This document shows positions 46,013 to 58,267 of a DNA stretch of 64,000 bases, one piece after another. The position numbers and the translations under genes were made by a program. The stretch's first letter is position 1; every line of letters begins with the position of its first letter. Origin of the DNA: Pezicula radicicola (Eukaryota > Ascomycota > Leotiomycetes > Helotiales > Dermateaceae); assembly GCA_003008705.1 (NCBI GenBank), contig PDUO01000010.1:248001-312000 (forward strand), read 5' to 3'. The notes under the pieces were generated by a model, which saw only the letters and a list, made by a program, of their open reading frames with translations, was not told where the DNA came from and did no database searches.

Positions 46013-47326
46013 ATGTCGTTTCCAAACAGGGCTCTCAACGAGGCTGCCCTCGAACACTTCATCTACATGCCTGTCAGCTCGCAAATGATCAACTACCTTG
46101 CCATCAAGGCCTCAGAAGTCATCCAGTGCGAATCGATACCAGCAGACTCACAATCACAATCAAACCGCTTACCACCATCTCCACCACAGACACCACCACA
46201 TGATGGCGCCGCCAAGGAAGCTCACCACGATCTCCCATGTCTAGAGCGCTTCATCCACTCTCTGGTGCGCAAGTCCAATGTCCAAGTCCCAACTTTGATG
46301 ACTTCTTTGGTGTACCTGGAAAGATTACAGAAGCGATTACCACCAGTTGCAAAGGGATTGCGCTGCACCGTCCACCGCATATTCCTTGCCGCACTTATCC
46401 TTTCAGCAAAGTTCCTCAATGACTCTTCCCCAAAGAACAAGCACTGGGCCGAGTACACTTCCGTTAGAGGCTACGAGGGATTTGGATTCTCGCGGACAGA
46501 AGTCAATCTCATGGAGAAGCAGCTCCTCTTCCTCTTGGACTGGGACCTCAACATTTCTCAAGAAGACCTCTTCACCCACCTCGACCCCTTCCTCGCACCC
46601 ATTCGCTATGAGATCCAGAAGCAAGAAGACCAAACCCGCACCAGAGAAGCCAAGAAGCGCGCAGCTCGCGAGCTCAGAAAATTAGAGGAGGAAGCCGCAA
46701 GATTACAGTACCAGCACGAGAACCAATACTACGGACTAAACTCAATACCTCACAAGGCCACAACGGGAGTCTTCTCAACAGCGCAAACAGACATCTTTGT
46801 CGACCAAAATATGGCCATTGATGCACCATTTGAAGATTTAACCTACCAGCCCCACCCAACCCACTACAACACACAATCACCACCTTCATCAACAGACGTC
46901 CCACCTCTCTCACGCAGCGGCACCTACTCAACCAACTCCACCCTCTCCTCATCGGCCTCCTCAATCCACTCTGCATCCACCATTTCCCGCGGTAGCACAC
47001 CAGCCTCAAATGTAAGCTCCTACACCCAAGAAGAATACAGTTCTGAATACGCAATCCTCGCCGATCAATACATGGCCAAATCACCACGTCGCGATATCGT
47101 ACGCGTACACATCCCCAACCAGTATTCATCCGGAGTCAGTGGGGTAGGAGGTAAGAGAGGTGCAGCTTTATTACCGTATGAGATTGAGCGTGAACATCAC
47201 GAGTTGGAAATGGAGCAAGAGATGTTACAGCAACAGCCAAAGAAGAAGGCGAGAATTGGTGGGGGTGTAGGAAATATCTTCTCGAGGTTTCTAGGGGGTC
47301 AGATGAGGAGGGAAAGTTATGTTTGA
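46013..47326 (+). CDS. PCL-type (Pho85) cyclin, Pcl1/Pcl2-like
   Basis: A 437-residue intronless cyclin. The N-terminal cyclin box runs from about residue 70 to 200, with [48 protein letters not shown] and [12 protein letters not shown]. This is the pattern of the yeast Pcl1/2 group and Aspergillus PclA, partners of the Pho85/PhoA kinase in G1 control and polarity. A Lys/Arg/Glu-rich helix follows, then a long Ser/Thr/Pro tail (about 300-370) likely to be a phosphorylation and turnover region, and a basic [13 protein letters not shown] stretch. The ATG at 46013 begins [17 protein letters not shown], the usual start of this group. The unusual upstream region suggests complex control of expression. 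Confidence 0.88.
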   Translation: MSFPNRALNEAALEHFIYMPVSSQMINYLAIKASEVIQCESIPADSQSQSNRLPPSPPQTPPHDGAAKEAHHDLPCLERFIHSLVRKSNVQVPTLMTSLVYLERLQKRLPPVAKGLRCTVHRIFLAALILSAKFLNDSSPKNKHWAEYTSVRGYEGFGFSRTEVNLMEKQLLFLLDWDLNISQEDLFTHLDPFLAPIRYEIQKQEDQTRTREAKKRAARELRKLEEEAARLQYQHENQYYGLNSIPHKATTGVFSTAQTDIFVDQNMAIDAPFEDLTYQPHPTHYNTQSPPSSTDVPPLSRSGTYSTNSTLSSSASSIHSASTISRGSTPASNVSSYTQEEYSSEYAILADQYMAKSPRRDIVRVHIPNQYSSGVSGVGGKRGAALLPYEIEREHHELEMEQEMLQQQPKKKARIGGGVGNIFSRFLGGQMRRESYV

Positions 47327-48718
47327 TTTTTGATCGTGAATGGAATGGAATGGAAGGGAGATTGCAGATGGGCAGAAATAAGAAAGGAATTTTTCTTTTT
47401 TCCTTTTTTTGCTTTTGTTTGTCTTTCTGCATTGCATTGCATGGAAAATGGGGATCATTTATGGAATATGGCAATATGAATGGAATGGCTGGATATGGGA
47501 ATCATGGGGACATGGGGATCATGGGAGTCATGATGAATGAATTCAGACATCTCTCTTCCTCACATCAAGCCACATCAAATCGAAATCGACATCACAATCA
47601 GCATTCACACCTCATAGGGTCGGAGTTTGGGATTGGGATTTGGGATTTGGGATTTGGGATCGGAGTTTCTCTGGATATGAGAATAGCTCTGCCTTTTTTC
47701 ATGCATGCATGAGTTGCCTGCACAGGGCCGTTTCTGCAGCATATTTTTGCAGTACTTTTGTTTTTTATTATATCCTTATGTTAGATTAGAGAGAGAGATA
47801 GGACGAGAGAAGATCATGGCTTTTAGGAGCTATGACTTGAAATGAAAGATGTAGAAATCTTGAATCGTGTATTTTGGTGTTTGTGATTTTGTGACTTGTA
47901 TGATTGTGAGGTTTTTCAAAGGATGTGAGGAGAGAGTTGTGTGAAAGAGGGAGGGGGTTGTTATTGTGTTAATTCTACCTTATGATTGTAAATTGGACTG
48001 GGCTGTGAGATAGAATGAGAGTAAGAGGGAACTATTAGGAAATTTACTTCTACTACAAACCTTCCTTTAGCTCTATACAATATACTATTATACTACTAAA
48101 GTAGTGTCTATATCTTCTTTACTCTCTATCTAGAAGTAATAAGTAAGTATTATATCCCTCCTATTACATATAAAGTAACTCCTTTTATATAAAATTATAT
48201 AATATTTAATTAATAAAGGGGGGGGGGTTATATATAATAGGTTAATAGTAGAATAGTAGGGAAGTAAAAGAAGAGACGTAGATACTAAGGTTTATTATAG
48301 GTAGGTAGGTACCTAGGTAGATAGTAGGATTATAGTTTAAATGTTTTGAGTTGAGTTACTTTGTGAGTTAGTTAGTTAATTGGTTTAATAAAGTGAGTTA
48401 CTTAAGTAAAAGTATTACTTAAGTAAAAGAAAGGCTTTACTTATACTTAACTGTTATTTTTAGACTCTTAGATAGTTACATAGTAGTGACTACATTATAT
48501 AGAATATATTTCAATTTCTATAAGATTGTTTGCTATAGTCTATTGAAACTTCCTTGTAGACTCCTCTACTTCTATATATAACAATATATATAGTTGCCTT
48601 TTAAAATACCGAATTCTCTTTCAGTTATTTGGCACATCAAATGAAATAAATAATCCTTCCTCATGCACTTATAAGCTTACTGTAGTATTATAATTTCAAC
48701 TACAATATGAAATCTAGA
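47327..48718. other. AT-rich convergent spacer
   Basis: The 3' ends of the cyclin and UTP14 genes face each other here. From about 48.05 to 48.65 kb the DNA is very AT-rich, with TAGGTAGGTA runs, a G tract near 48220 and a palindromic CTTAAGTAAAAGTATTACTTAAG-like segment near 48400-48425 that resembles the inner part of the short elements elsewhere. No gene seen. Confidence 0.55.
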
Positions 48719-51597
48719 CTACAATAAAGGTTTCGACATAGGAGCAATAATACCCTGTTTAAGTATAATCCTCGGTTTCGTAGCATCTTGAAATGTCTCT
48801 TTTGTTGTCCATTCAGGTCCAACGGGTAATCGTAATGATCTCTCGTATTGTTGTCTTGTTTCGAATTGGTGGGGTAGTGCTGATGCCATGTATTTGACGT
48901 TCTGTGTAAAGTCATTAATATTGTATCTTCATAAGGGAAAGGGGGAGTTGTGGTTCTTGAACTCACTTTCTTGATGCGAGACTGGTTTATTATGACACCT
49001 TTAAGCTTGGAATCTTTCCTGTCTTTCTCTTTGATACCCGCAACCTTCGTCAGATCTTTCTTCTGGCCACGCTTCTGTTCCCGCTTGCTGAGTCCATCGC
49101 CGGCCCAGCTTCCCCACCCAGGTAGTGTGTTGTCAACGATTTTCTCGTCTTCATCTCTGATAGTTTGCTTTTTCTCGGCCTCGAAGTCGGTTACTACGTC
49201 GTCACCAGCAAATGCACGTTTGATGAGTTCTACATCTCGAATTGCGAAGGGAAGCCCAGATGCATTATCATCGTCGCTATCCTCATCGGAGCCGATATCC
49301 AAGGCGGTAGAAGTTTTCTTGACGGGTTTCTTCGGTTTAAATTGGTCTGCAATGACTGCAGCTTGAGATACGTCAAGTTCGATATCCATAGCATTGTTGC
49401 TCTTGTGCCGCCTTCTCTTGGCTTCGGCGTTGCTGATGGTGTCTGATTTAGATACTACTTTCGACCAGGCACCACCTGAGGTCGCTTCTGGCTCAGCCTT
49501 TGAAAGAGGACGATCTAGAGAATGTGCTGATCCTTTTGTTTTCTGTGTCTTTAGTTTGGATGACGTGCCCTTGGGACCATTATCAACACCTCGCACCTCT
49601 AATTCAACGTGGTCCTCTTCGTCAGATGGCGAGGGCTCTTCAAACTCATTTGGTTTGCTAGCAGCTGAAGACTTTGGTTCTTGCGCCTTCTTGCTCCCAG
49701 GACCAAATATTCTGCGTCCAATGTCTTGATCCTCTTCCTCGCTAGGGCTATCTTCTCCTGCAAGTTGTCGTCTGATATCCTCCACCATCGCATCATTCTC
49801 TTTCTTCCGAGCAGCATCTGCATTTCGCATAAACTTCATGTTCGACAGCCTTGCTCCAGGAAGCGACTCATCCACCATCTCAGAGTCTCCAACCTTGTTC
49901 AGCTGCCGCAAAATATGTCTTTGCTCAGCGGCCTCCTCATCTTCGTCGTCATCCTGTTCAGACTCGCTGGAGGATGTCTCGGAGTCGTCGTCGTCCTTTC
50001 TAACTGATCGACCATCTTTTCTCTTCCTTAACTCTTCATCAAGCCTTGCCATCTCAGTGGCACCAGTTCTTACTTCCTCATCCCAGGCAGTTCGACCCGT
50101 TGCCTTCATCTGCTTTGCCCATTTACTTCCACGGTGTTTTGCGCCCATTCGCTCTGTCGCACGACGACGGTCCTGAGCTTCCTGCTCATCTTCTGAAGGC
50201 TCAAAACCTCCTTCAGCTAATGCCTCCTTTTCTAGTCGCTCTTCTTTCTCCCTTTGCTTTCGATGAACTTTGCGATACGATTTACTCTTGATCTTTTTGA
50301 TGCGTTTTGACTTTGCTTCTTCTCGAAACATAAGCTCGCGAGCCATGCGGAGTCGAGCTCTATTGGCCTTGACCTCCTCAACGGACATCTTTTTTTCTGC
50401 TAACTCTTCAAATTGTCGGAGTCGATCTTCCTCATCTTTACCATCTCTTGGTGCTTGTCCGCTTTCCTCCAAGATGGTTTGTATTGTAGCTTCCAAACCA
50501 TCCAAAGGTTTCGACATTTGTACAGGCTGCAACCGGCTATTGTTTTGGGCTGATATAGTGTCTTGATCTGGTAAAGGAAACATAAGATGGTCTGCACGGC
50601 GATTATGCTTAACAGTATCCGTCCATCTCGCCAAAGTCTGTTTTGTGGCTTCATACGCAGCACTGCGATCCAATCGATCCTGTTGGCGTCTAGCCAATGG
50701 TACATCCATCACCTCTTTTCCAACTTTCCGCTTGCTTTTACCCTTTGGTTCGTCTAGCAGATTCATCGCCGACATGTCAATTGCAGGTAAGCCAGAACCA
50801 GTCGGTGCTGAGTTTTCACTCTTGCGGTTCCTTTTGGTTGATGTATCTCCTTGTGGCAAGTCTGCAATAAGATTTTGGACAGCAGCTGACTCTGACATGT
50901 CATCACTGTCCGCTGACGATATTTCAGACTCATCGTCGCTGTCACTATCCTCGCTTTCATCTGCGGAGTCTCCCTCCTCTTCTGACCCAGAGGTTTGTGC
51001 ATTGCCGGCCGCCTCCATTTCATCATCCTCTGCAGTGGCATCTAACATCGCAGCAAGATCAATCGCATCTTCACCCAGATCGCCTTCTTCTAACTCAGAA
51101 TCCGATTCTTCGTCATCATCTTCGTCCAAGTTGACATCCCGATTTGAGCGGCGCTTCTTCTTCGACTTCTTGTTTGAGCTTCCTGCGAACGTGAAATCCT
51201 CAAATCTCTCTTCGTCACTTTCCCCAAAAGCTTCGTCGCTGTCGAGATCGCTATCATCGTCGCTATCCACTTGTCCAAGCTTCCACTCGTTCCCCTCACT
51301 GTCACTGCCCTCGTCTACATCTAGTTCGTCGAAGCGGCCTTTAGGAGCGGATTTTCGTTGTTTCTTTGAAGTCACCTCTTCCTCGTCCTCATCGTCCTCT
51401 TCATCATCCCGCGCACGTTTCCCTGGCCTGTTTCCACCTTCGCTCGCACCCAAACGACTTTGTCTGATCTTTATTTTATCTGGGTTCTCTGCCAACGCTA
51501 TGGCGTATGCATCTTGGTTGCGCTTCTTCGACGTTGAATATGCCTTGACTTTAGGCTTCTTTGACGGCGCCCTGCCATGAGATTGTCTTCCTGGCAT
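48719..51597 (-). CDS. UTP14: U3 snoRNP/SSU processome protein Utp14
   Basis: Nucleolar component of the small-subunit processome that binds U3 snoRNP and activates the Dhr1 helicase in 18S rRNA maturation. Exons 51597-48967 and 48901-48719 give 937 residues. Features are a basic N-terminus, long acidic Asp/Glu/Ser tracts (about 60-240), a PLARRQQDRLDRSAAYEATK segment at the start of the Utp14 core, a highly basic KSKRIKKIKSKSYRKVHRK stretch, the GWGSWAG motif and the C-terminal block YERSLRLPVGPEW. The single intron (GTGAGT/ACAG) lies just after SRIKK; without splicing the frame would run on into unrelated residues to 48700. It is divergent from the mL41 gene with 195 bp between start codons. 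Single-copy housekeeping gene. Confidence 0.95.
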
Positions 51598-51792
51598 GAT
51601 TTGTGGTGGTTGGGAGAGATTCTGTGGTTGTTATCACAGTGCCTATCTGCGCCATGAAATTCTGTAGTTCGCGAACATTTTTTTGGTCGCAGCGGCCGTG
51701 ATGCCCGCTAGTGTCTTTTTGTTCGACCGACTGCAACGACATTTAAACATTCTTCTCAAGAACAGAAGCAGATCACAGTACAAACCACAATC
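51598..51792. promoter_or_regulatory. Bidirectional promoter, UTP14 / mL41
   Basis: A 195-bp interval separates the start codons of a cytosolic ribosome-biogenesis gene and a mitochondrial ribosomal protein gene. No single element is named. The distance implies a shared promoter region. Confidence 0.6.
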
Positions 51793-52162
51793 ATGAAGCC
51801 AACGCAAGCCCTATTCCGGCGCCTTCGACGGCTGCAATTGACCACGAAACAAGCCAACAAGGGATTCTATAAGGGAACAGGATCGGGATCGATGGGTGAC
51901 CATACGAAGCATGGTGGATATCGCATAGACTGGGACAAAGTCAGGACATACGTTGTACCAGAGAATCTGAAGGACTTTAAGGTAGGCATCTATCGGAGTA
52001 TTAGATCTGCGAGAGGAGGATGCGCTGACAATCATCCAGCTTACACCATTTGTCACGAATAAGATTAGACCAACTAAGGGGAGGTTCGAGGGCGACCCTA
52101 AGGGCGCGTTCAGTGGAGAGGCATATCTGGAAAGATGGAAGAAGGAAAATGGCGAAGATTGA
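51793..52162 (+). CDS. Mitochondrial ribosomal protein mL41 (MRPL27-like)
   Basis: Small basic protein of the mitochondrial large ribosomal subunit. Exons 51793-51981 and 52040-52162 give 103 residues; the join (GTAGGC/CCAG) reads [13 protein letters not shown]. The N-terminus is Arg-rich without acids ([12 protein letters not shown]) as in a mitochondrial presequence. The family's [30 protein letters not shown] and PYV/PFV-type segments are present. Normal length for fungi. It is divergent from UTP14, as both serve ribosome production. Confidence 0.9.
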
Positions 52163-53273
52163 GCGACTTGTATAATGTTGGTATGGCCTCTTTCCGTCAC
52201 ATTGAAGCAGTTGAGCTAATTAGTCGCAGGAAAATGTATAAAAGGAACATGGCGTTGGGATTTTGTATGATACGAGACGGCTTAGAACATGGCATAATAC
52301 CTATCGATTATACTTGCGTACGAGGACGGACACAGATATACAATGTGCTTCGCCAAGTGTTTCTTCAGTTTGCTAGATACAGCTCAGAATTCGAAACCCA
52401 TTCCAACACAAAACTGTGGTATAACAAGGCTAGTGCTTCTTAGGATCCATTGCCAACGACCGTGGTGATAGCGTGCTTTTGCGGGAGGAGTATGTCATTC
52501 ATTCTGATTGAGCATCTGGTGTCTGTAATCCGGGACGGGCCTTTTCACCAAGAGGACGTACTTCTACAATCGATTGCACGACCTCGCCTACCAAACGAAC
52601 CAATTCAGTGCCGCCGCTTGATTTATAGGCATAAGCTTCAATCGCGGGAAACGTCTTATAGGAGGAGTTGCGACGACTTTGGCTTTCTACGCAAATTCAC
52701 AAAGGACTATGGGTACAGTGCATAATGGTCTGAGCCCTGACAAGTGAAATTCCCAACTCGGCAATTCAATTTACGATATAATGGGCAAGTTCACCGAGTT
52801 TTCTCTTGATCTCAGGTCGCTGTTCACAAAATACTACTTTCCCGCTTCAGTAGCGCCGAAGTTGAATGAGCTCTAGTTATTTTCCTGCTTCGGCAATAGC
52901 AATAGCATGACGAGCAACACTCACTTAGAGCCCACAAGAGAAACGTAGGTCTTAAATCTTGCTTAACTCACTTAAGTCGGAGTCCTCGAGCAGTCATTGC
53001 CAAGTATTCTCATATGCTCACGTGGTTGAAATCAGCTGACACTACCACAGGTGCCTAAAATCTCATCGCAGCCTAAGACCTTGTCAGTCCTTGGTATGTT
53101 TCGGACATTTGAAATACAGTATTAAAACCACGGGTTTTGCTAGATCATCATCTGCTTTTCAGTTTCTGCACCGGTCATTTCCCCAACTCAAATCGTCAGA
53201 GTTCACCACTCACTCACAGCCCCATTTTCAGCATCCACATCCAGCCCCAACCATCCAACTACGAATTCATTCA
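52163..53273. other. Spacer between mL41 and archaemetzincin genes
   Basis: About 1.1 kb. Open frames at 52.1-52.7 kb show no family resemblance. CACTTAAGT-type sequence near 52970 resembles the inside of the short repeat elements. No gene supported. Confidence 0.5.
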
Positions 53274-54753
53274 ATGTCTTCTAAAGTATCCTCCAGTGGG
53301 CACCGCAGATGCGATCATTCTGAGCTGATGTTTACAAGTACGACTCACGCAGCGGTGGTGGGATTTTCACGACCATCATTGCAACAGAGAGCAGCAGCCA
53401 CCACCTCAGCAGGAACAAAAAAAGCCACTACGGGAAATAATGAAAACCCGGCAACTTTCCCAGAGCCTATTTTACTACCTGGAGACGATCTGGCGCTAGA
53501 TCCAAAATATCCTCCACAGAGCCGACGGGCTTGGATTCGAGAGAAAGACCGCAACAAAGTTACTGAGGAGAGGAGAACAATCTACATAGCTGCACCACCC
53601 GAAGTTGACCCTAAGATTGATATTATCCGGAAATGGGGTGACCCTCGATTACAACAGAAAGGTAGTCTTTCCCAATGGTGGCAAATAGGAACTGCAATGC
53701 TGCTATTGAATGCATAAAACATACTTGTGGTTATGTATCGAAGACTAATAATCTTTCATAGATAAAGCAGTAGCGGGAAAGCCAAAGACCAAGGATGTTA
53801 TCGACTATATATCAGCATTCTACCATGATCTACCTGTCAAATCCTTATCAAAAAATCTCCGCTTTGTGGAATGGGGCGCTGACGGAGACCAACCAACAAA
53901 CGCGAAACGTAAAAGCAAAGTAAAGACTACGGACCCCAATCACATTGGCTTTACCACATCAACAGAATGTATAGGCATTCGTGCTCGTCCAACCCCTAGC
54001 GGCGACTTCTCTCACCAACTTAACCTTGATGATATCCTCGACGCAGCAATAAGCGTGTTACCGGATGATGCTTATGCTTTGGTGCTGCTTGTCGAACAGG
54101 ATCTTTATGAAGATGACGATGATCTGTTCGTCTGCGGCAGGGCTTATGGAGGAAGTAGAGTTGCCGTTATCTCGATGGCTAGGTACCGTCCTGATTTGGA
54201 TTCCACGCAGCAGGTTGAACGTGAACATGCGTGGCCAGCTTCACACTGTAAGGCTTATTTGGGAATGGGGTTTAAAGAGAGAATTTCCACAAAAATCAAG
54301 TCATCAACCAAATTCCAGACCCAAGGAAACGCAGATAGGCCTATTTCATTGTCTTCTTCGGACGACGACAAATATACAGACTCGACTTCACCATTACGAG
54401 CCGCGGTCTCGGCACATAAGTCTCTTCCCTCCCTGGAATTAGATCCCTCACCGTCTTCACTATCGGGACTTTGGCTAGGCCGATTATGCCGAACTGTTAG
54501 CCATGAACTTGGCCACTGCTTTGGCATCGACCACTGTGTATACTACGCTTGCGTGATGCAAGGAAGTGGGTCAATCATAGAAGATGCTAGACAGCCACCG
54601 TATCTTTGTCCTGTAGACTTGAGTAAGCTTCTTCAAGCCACCAGTACAACGGAAAAGGAGAATTACGCAGCACTTTTGGAATATTGCAGCAAACATAGAG
54701 ATACTCACTTATTCGCTGCTTATGGAGCTTGGATTGAAGCATTGCATAAATAG
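53274..54753 (+). CDS. Archaemetzincin-like metallopeptidase
   Basis: Zinc metallopeptidase of the archaemetzincin (AMZ) family. Exons 53274-53661 and 53762-54753 give 459 residues; the join reads QQKDKAVAG. The catalytic HELGHCFGIDH (H377, H381, H387, with E378) is followed by C388, C393 and the Met in CVM. The family's downstream C-x2-C reads C412-P-V-D415, so the last zinc-finger cysteine is aspartate. The N-terminal part has RRTIYIAAPPEVD; the middle has the strand block VLLVEQDLYEDDDDLFVCGRAYGG, then a Ser/Asp-rich insertion (about 310-360) before the catalytic helix. No signal peptide, so it is intracellular. Substrates of fungal AMZ are unknown. Confidence 0.9.
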
Positions 54754-56067
54754 CTAGAATTCAAAAAGTGTCTGCTATTAACTAGAATTTTCTTTAGAAT
54801 TGGACGACAACGTTATCTAACCATTACACGGCGACGAAGTTGATTCAGCTAAGGAAGAAAGTTACAAACGAAATCCACATAGCCGAAGCTCTACTATCAC
54901 GGCACTTACGATACTGTGAGGGGAAAGAGGATTGTCCTGGTGCGCAGAAAGACCGAATCATATCACAACGTTCTTTTATTGTATTCAATTATGACCTAAG
55001 TCCACCCCGAAAGTTACTTTGAAACAAGCCAACCCACTTCCTTTGTCATCGCGCTCTTAGACAAGCTGCTTTTCTATAGTAGCATAGCATCCTCTTTAAC
55101 TTACTTTCCGGGAAAGATATCTGGAAAATGTATTCAACAGTTCGATTTTAAACAACCCACGAGAGCGCTTATCTTTGGCATATGATGCTTGAACCCAGGA
55201 CACGTATCCAGTGCACCATCTACTACCGCATACCATCACAAATCTAGTAGGACTCGGTAGACTCATCTCAGGATTCTTCTTTCTAAAAGTTCAACATTGG
55301 TAAGCGACCTCAGCGGACGAGCTTATGGATTGCCTAATTTATGAATTTGGTCCCGAAGTCATGAATTATAGCAAATTAACCTACTTGACTTGAGTTAACT
55401 CTCCTTAATTTCGGTAACTTAGCTAAGTAACTTATTTGACTGAGTATGTAATTCAATATAGCTCAACAGGGAATCCATGACACTAAGCGATTCCCCGGAT
55501 TCGTCTGTACAGACCCCGCAAAAGAGCCTTTAGCGACACTATATTCTCTTCTCCCGGCATCAGCCAGAATACAACTTCAGGCACAAACTAGATCGGCTAA
55601 ACTACACAACCATCATTTCAGACGTATAGCGTGTCGTAGTACTGCTGCAACAGCTACTAACATTCAATTCTAATATTGTACCGTCTGAACCCAGATGCGG
55701 GGACGACCTAGTCTGGCAGACAATGGCAGATGACCCAATGTTCTTGCATATTAATCAAGGTTCTTACAGGAACTCCACGTTAAAGTCTTTTATAGATGCG
55801 ATAATAATTTGTTACCATCAGAGGTTTATTTGAACTTATTTCATTGCCTAGAATGACTTCGGACGAATGGCAAGTAACTGTTTCTCATGATCAGACATAG
55901 TATTCTTGCCGAACGGCCGGTATTGTGTGTTCTTAAAGAGAACAAATATCCATCAAGTAGGCTTGTCCGCTCAAATATCAGCCTAGTTCTACTATCCACT
56001 TCCTCACAAGTCTATATCACTTACTTAATTCCAGTCATTCACTTGACTTGTTTGATCAAGCCTCAAA
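54754..56067. other. Spacer between archaemetzincin and esterase genes
   Basis: No supported gene. It contains the second copy of the 27-bp dispersed repeat and, just before it, GACGAGCTTATGGATTGCC (55315-55333), which resembles the left end of the esterase-intron element. It ends in the esterase promoter. Confidence 0.5.
55360..55386. repeat. 27-bp dispersed repeat, copy 2
   Basis: Partner of 35343-35369. This copy has T or A at each of the four differing positions, as expected if repeat-induced point mutation acted on it. Confidence 0.55.
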
Positions 56068-57525
56068 ATGCGTTTTGTTTCAGCCCTGGGAGCATGCCTC
56101 GGTATGGCAGGTCTTGCAAGTGCTTTGACATCGTCACTGCAGCAAGTAACTGGCTTTAATGCTGGACCTACCAATGCTGGAATGTACGTCTATATCCCGA
56201 CAACGAAGAAGTCCCCGGCGCCTATCATACTCGCAATACACTACTGTTCAGGCACCGCCAACGCCTACTACTCAAACACACTTTACGCCCAATACGCTGA
56301 CACATACGGCTACATTGTCATCTACCCCAACTCACCATCTTCAGGAGGATGTTGGGACGTAGCGTCCACTGCATCACTCACTCACAATGGCGGAGGCGAT
56401 AGTCAAACAATCATCAACATGGTTTCGTACGCTGTTACCAATTACGGAGGTGATTCAAGCAAGGTCTATGCTACTGGTACCAGCTCGGGCGCTATGATGA
56501 CCAACGTTCTGGCCGGTGCGTATCCGGATGTTATTAAGGCGGGCTCGGCATACTCTGGTGTTCCAGACGGTTGCTTTTACGTCGCTGGAGCAACTGCCGG
56601 TATGGCCACGCCAGGCTGGAATAGTCAGTGTGCGAACGGCCTGTTGACTATGACTGCGGAAGCTTGGGGTGATCAAGTTCGTAGTTATTATCCTGGATAC
56701 ACTGGAAGTTATCCGAAGATGGCACTGTATGTCCCTCCCTTCTATCTGTGCCGATGAGCTCATGGATCGCTTAATCGTGGAATTTACGCGAAGTTACTCG
56801 GTTGATTTGGGTTACTCAGGACTGTTCAGTAAACAATTCATGAAATCAAGCGATTCATGAACTCATCAGCACATATGTCCTACACTATATCTCCACCATC
56901 CCACCATCACACCATCCCACTATCCCGCAACTCTAACAATCCTTTCATATAGCTGGCATGGCACATCAGACACAACCCTCTACTATGCCAATTTAGCCGA
57001 AGAGCTAAAAGAATGGTCAAACGTCCTCGGTGTATCCTTCACTCAAAACAACACCAACAACCCACAATCAGGATATACACAAATGGTGTACGGAGATGGC
57101 ACGAAACTAGTTGGATACTCTGCCCTTGGCGTTGGTCATACAGTTCCTGTTCATGAAACTATTGACCTTGCTTGGTTTGGTATTACTGGGGATTCATCAT
57201 CATCAACAAGTGTAGGAGTTACTACGACTTTACAAACGACTACTTCTGCTGTTTCTACATCTGTCGTTCCAACTACTAGTTCTGGAACTGGTACTATTGC
57301 TATATATGGTCAATGGTGAGTAAATTCCTCTGCAAATCCTCTGGAATTTTAGTGAAGAGATTATACTGAGATTTTTTAGTGGTGGAATTGGTTGGACTGG
57401 TTCAGGAACTTGTGTTGCGGGTACTACTTGTACTTATTTTAGTGCTTATTACTCTCAGGTATGTATCCGAGTACCTAAGCTTTGAGATCGATTTATATAC
57501 TTAATATTGGTTGCAGTGCTTATAA
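56068..57525 (+). CDS. Secreted CE1 esterase (acetylxylan/feruloyl type) with CBM1
   Basis: Extracellular alpha/beta-hydrolase of carbohydrate esterase family 1, likely removing acetyl or feruloyl groups from plant-wall xylan, with a C-terminal cellulose-binding module. Exons 56068-56726, 56953-57315, 57380-57458 and 57517-57525 give 369 residues. The signal peptide ends near residue 20. Catalytic groups are S139 in GTSSG, an Asp in WHGTSDTTLYY and a His in GVGHTVP. A Thr/Ser linker leads to the CBM1 (YGQCGGIGWTGSGTC, ending YSQCL). The first intron is 226 nt and contains a 127-bp MITE; its splice sites (GTATGT, ATATAG) are intact and the joined frame reads KMALWHGTSD. If the intron is spliced, the protein is normal. 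Confidence 0.9.
56747..56873. repeat. MITE (family C) inside esterase intron
   Basis: A 127-bp element with about 29-bp terminal inverted repeats: left TGTGCCGATGAGCTCATGG, right (reverse-complemented) TGTGCTGATGAGTTCATGA, both continuing into ATCGCTT. It begins 20 bp after the donor site and ends 79 bp before the acceptor. No clear target-site duplication is visible. Possible old relatives lie at about 32935 and 55315. Confidence 0.75.
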
Positions 57526-58267
57526 AACCCGGGTGTTGGATCTTATAATTGAAGGATTTGCTGCTAGCTAGTAGTTGGGTGTTAAAAATTTGTATATACA
57601 AAATATGAGTTCTTGTTCTGTGACATTTCGAATGAAGAATAGGATGTACACCGCACCCTCACTCGTTACCTATAGCTACTTGCTATAGGTAAGAGTTCGT
57701 GCCACTGGGAATGGCCCACCCTACAAAAATACACCAAAAATAGTGAAATTACACCCTTTTAAATTATTTATAAATCAACAATAAATAGAAATAAAGATAT
57801 TAAATTAAAGATTATATATAAGAATTACTTTATTTTTAATTTATACTCTTTAGAATTTAATTTATTTACCTAATAAAAAAGTTATAAGATGTTCTTTAAG
57901 TATAAAAGAAAATTTTACTTAAAATCACTTAATTTATATATAAAATTATATAAAATTTATAAAATTTAAAATCTACTGTATTTAAGTATATATTAAATAC
58001 TTAATTTTAAAGAAAATATTAATTCCTTATAGTATGTATATTTTTAAGTAATTATCTACTGCATTAAGGTGCGCTGCCTCTTTAAGCTTAGCGGTGTGCT
58101 GGTGTGCGGCTTGGCACCTGCATGAGTCTCACATCCCGTCCTCACTCCAAGTCTCAACACTACAATAACAACCACAACCACACCAACACCAACACCTACT
58201 ACTACTTCCATTTCGATAATACCAAGTGCCTAATTCAAAGTCAGATACAAAAGACACTATCTCGAAG
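57526..58267. other. Spacer with extreme AT-rich block
   Basis: From about 57740 to 58070 almost only A and T occur, with TATAAA, AATTTAT and TTTAAA runs in both strands. It has abrupt edges against normal sequence near 57720 and 58070. It may be a RIP-degraded insertion, but no parent element is recognisable. CA-rich sequence at 58150-58220 is likely the leader of the next gene. Confidence 0.6.

Noticed and set aside
52135..52725. Open frames after the mL41 gene
   Set aside because: They overlap the mL41 stop or lack any family resemblance.
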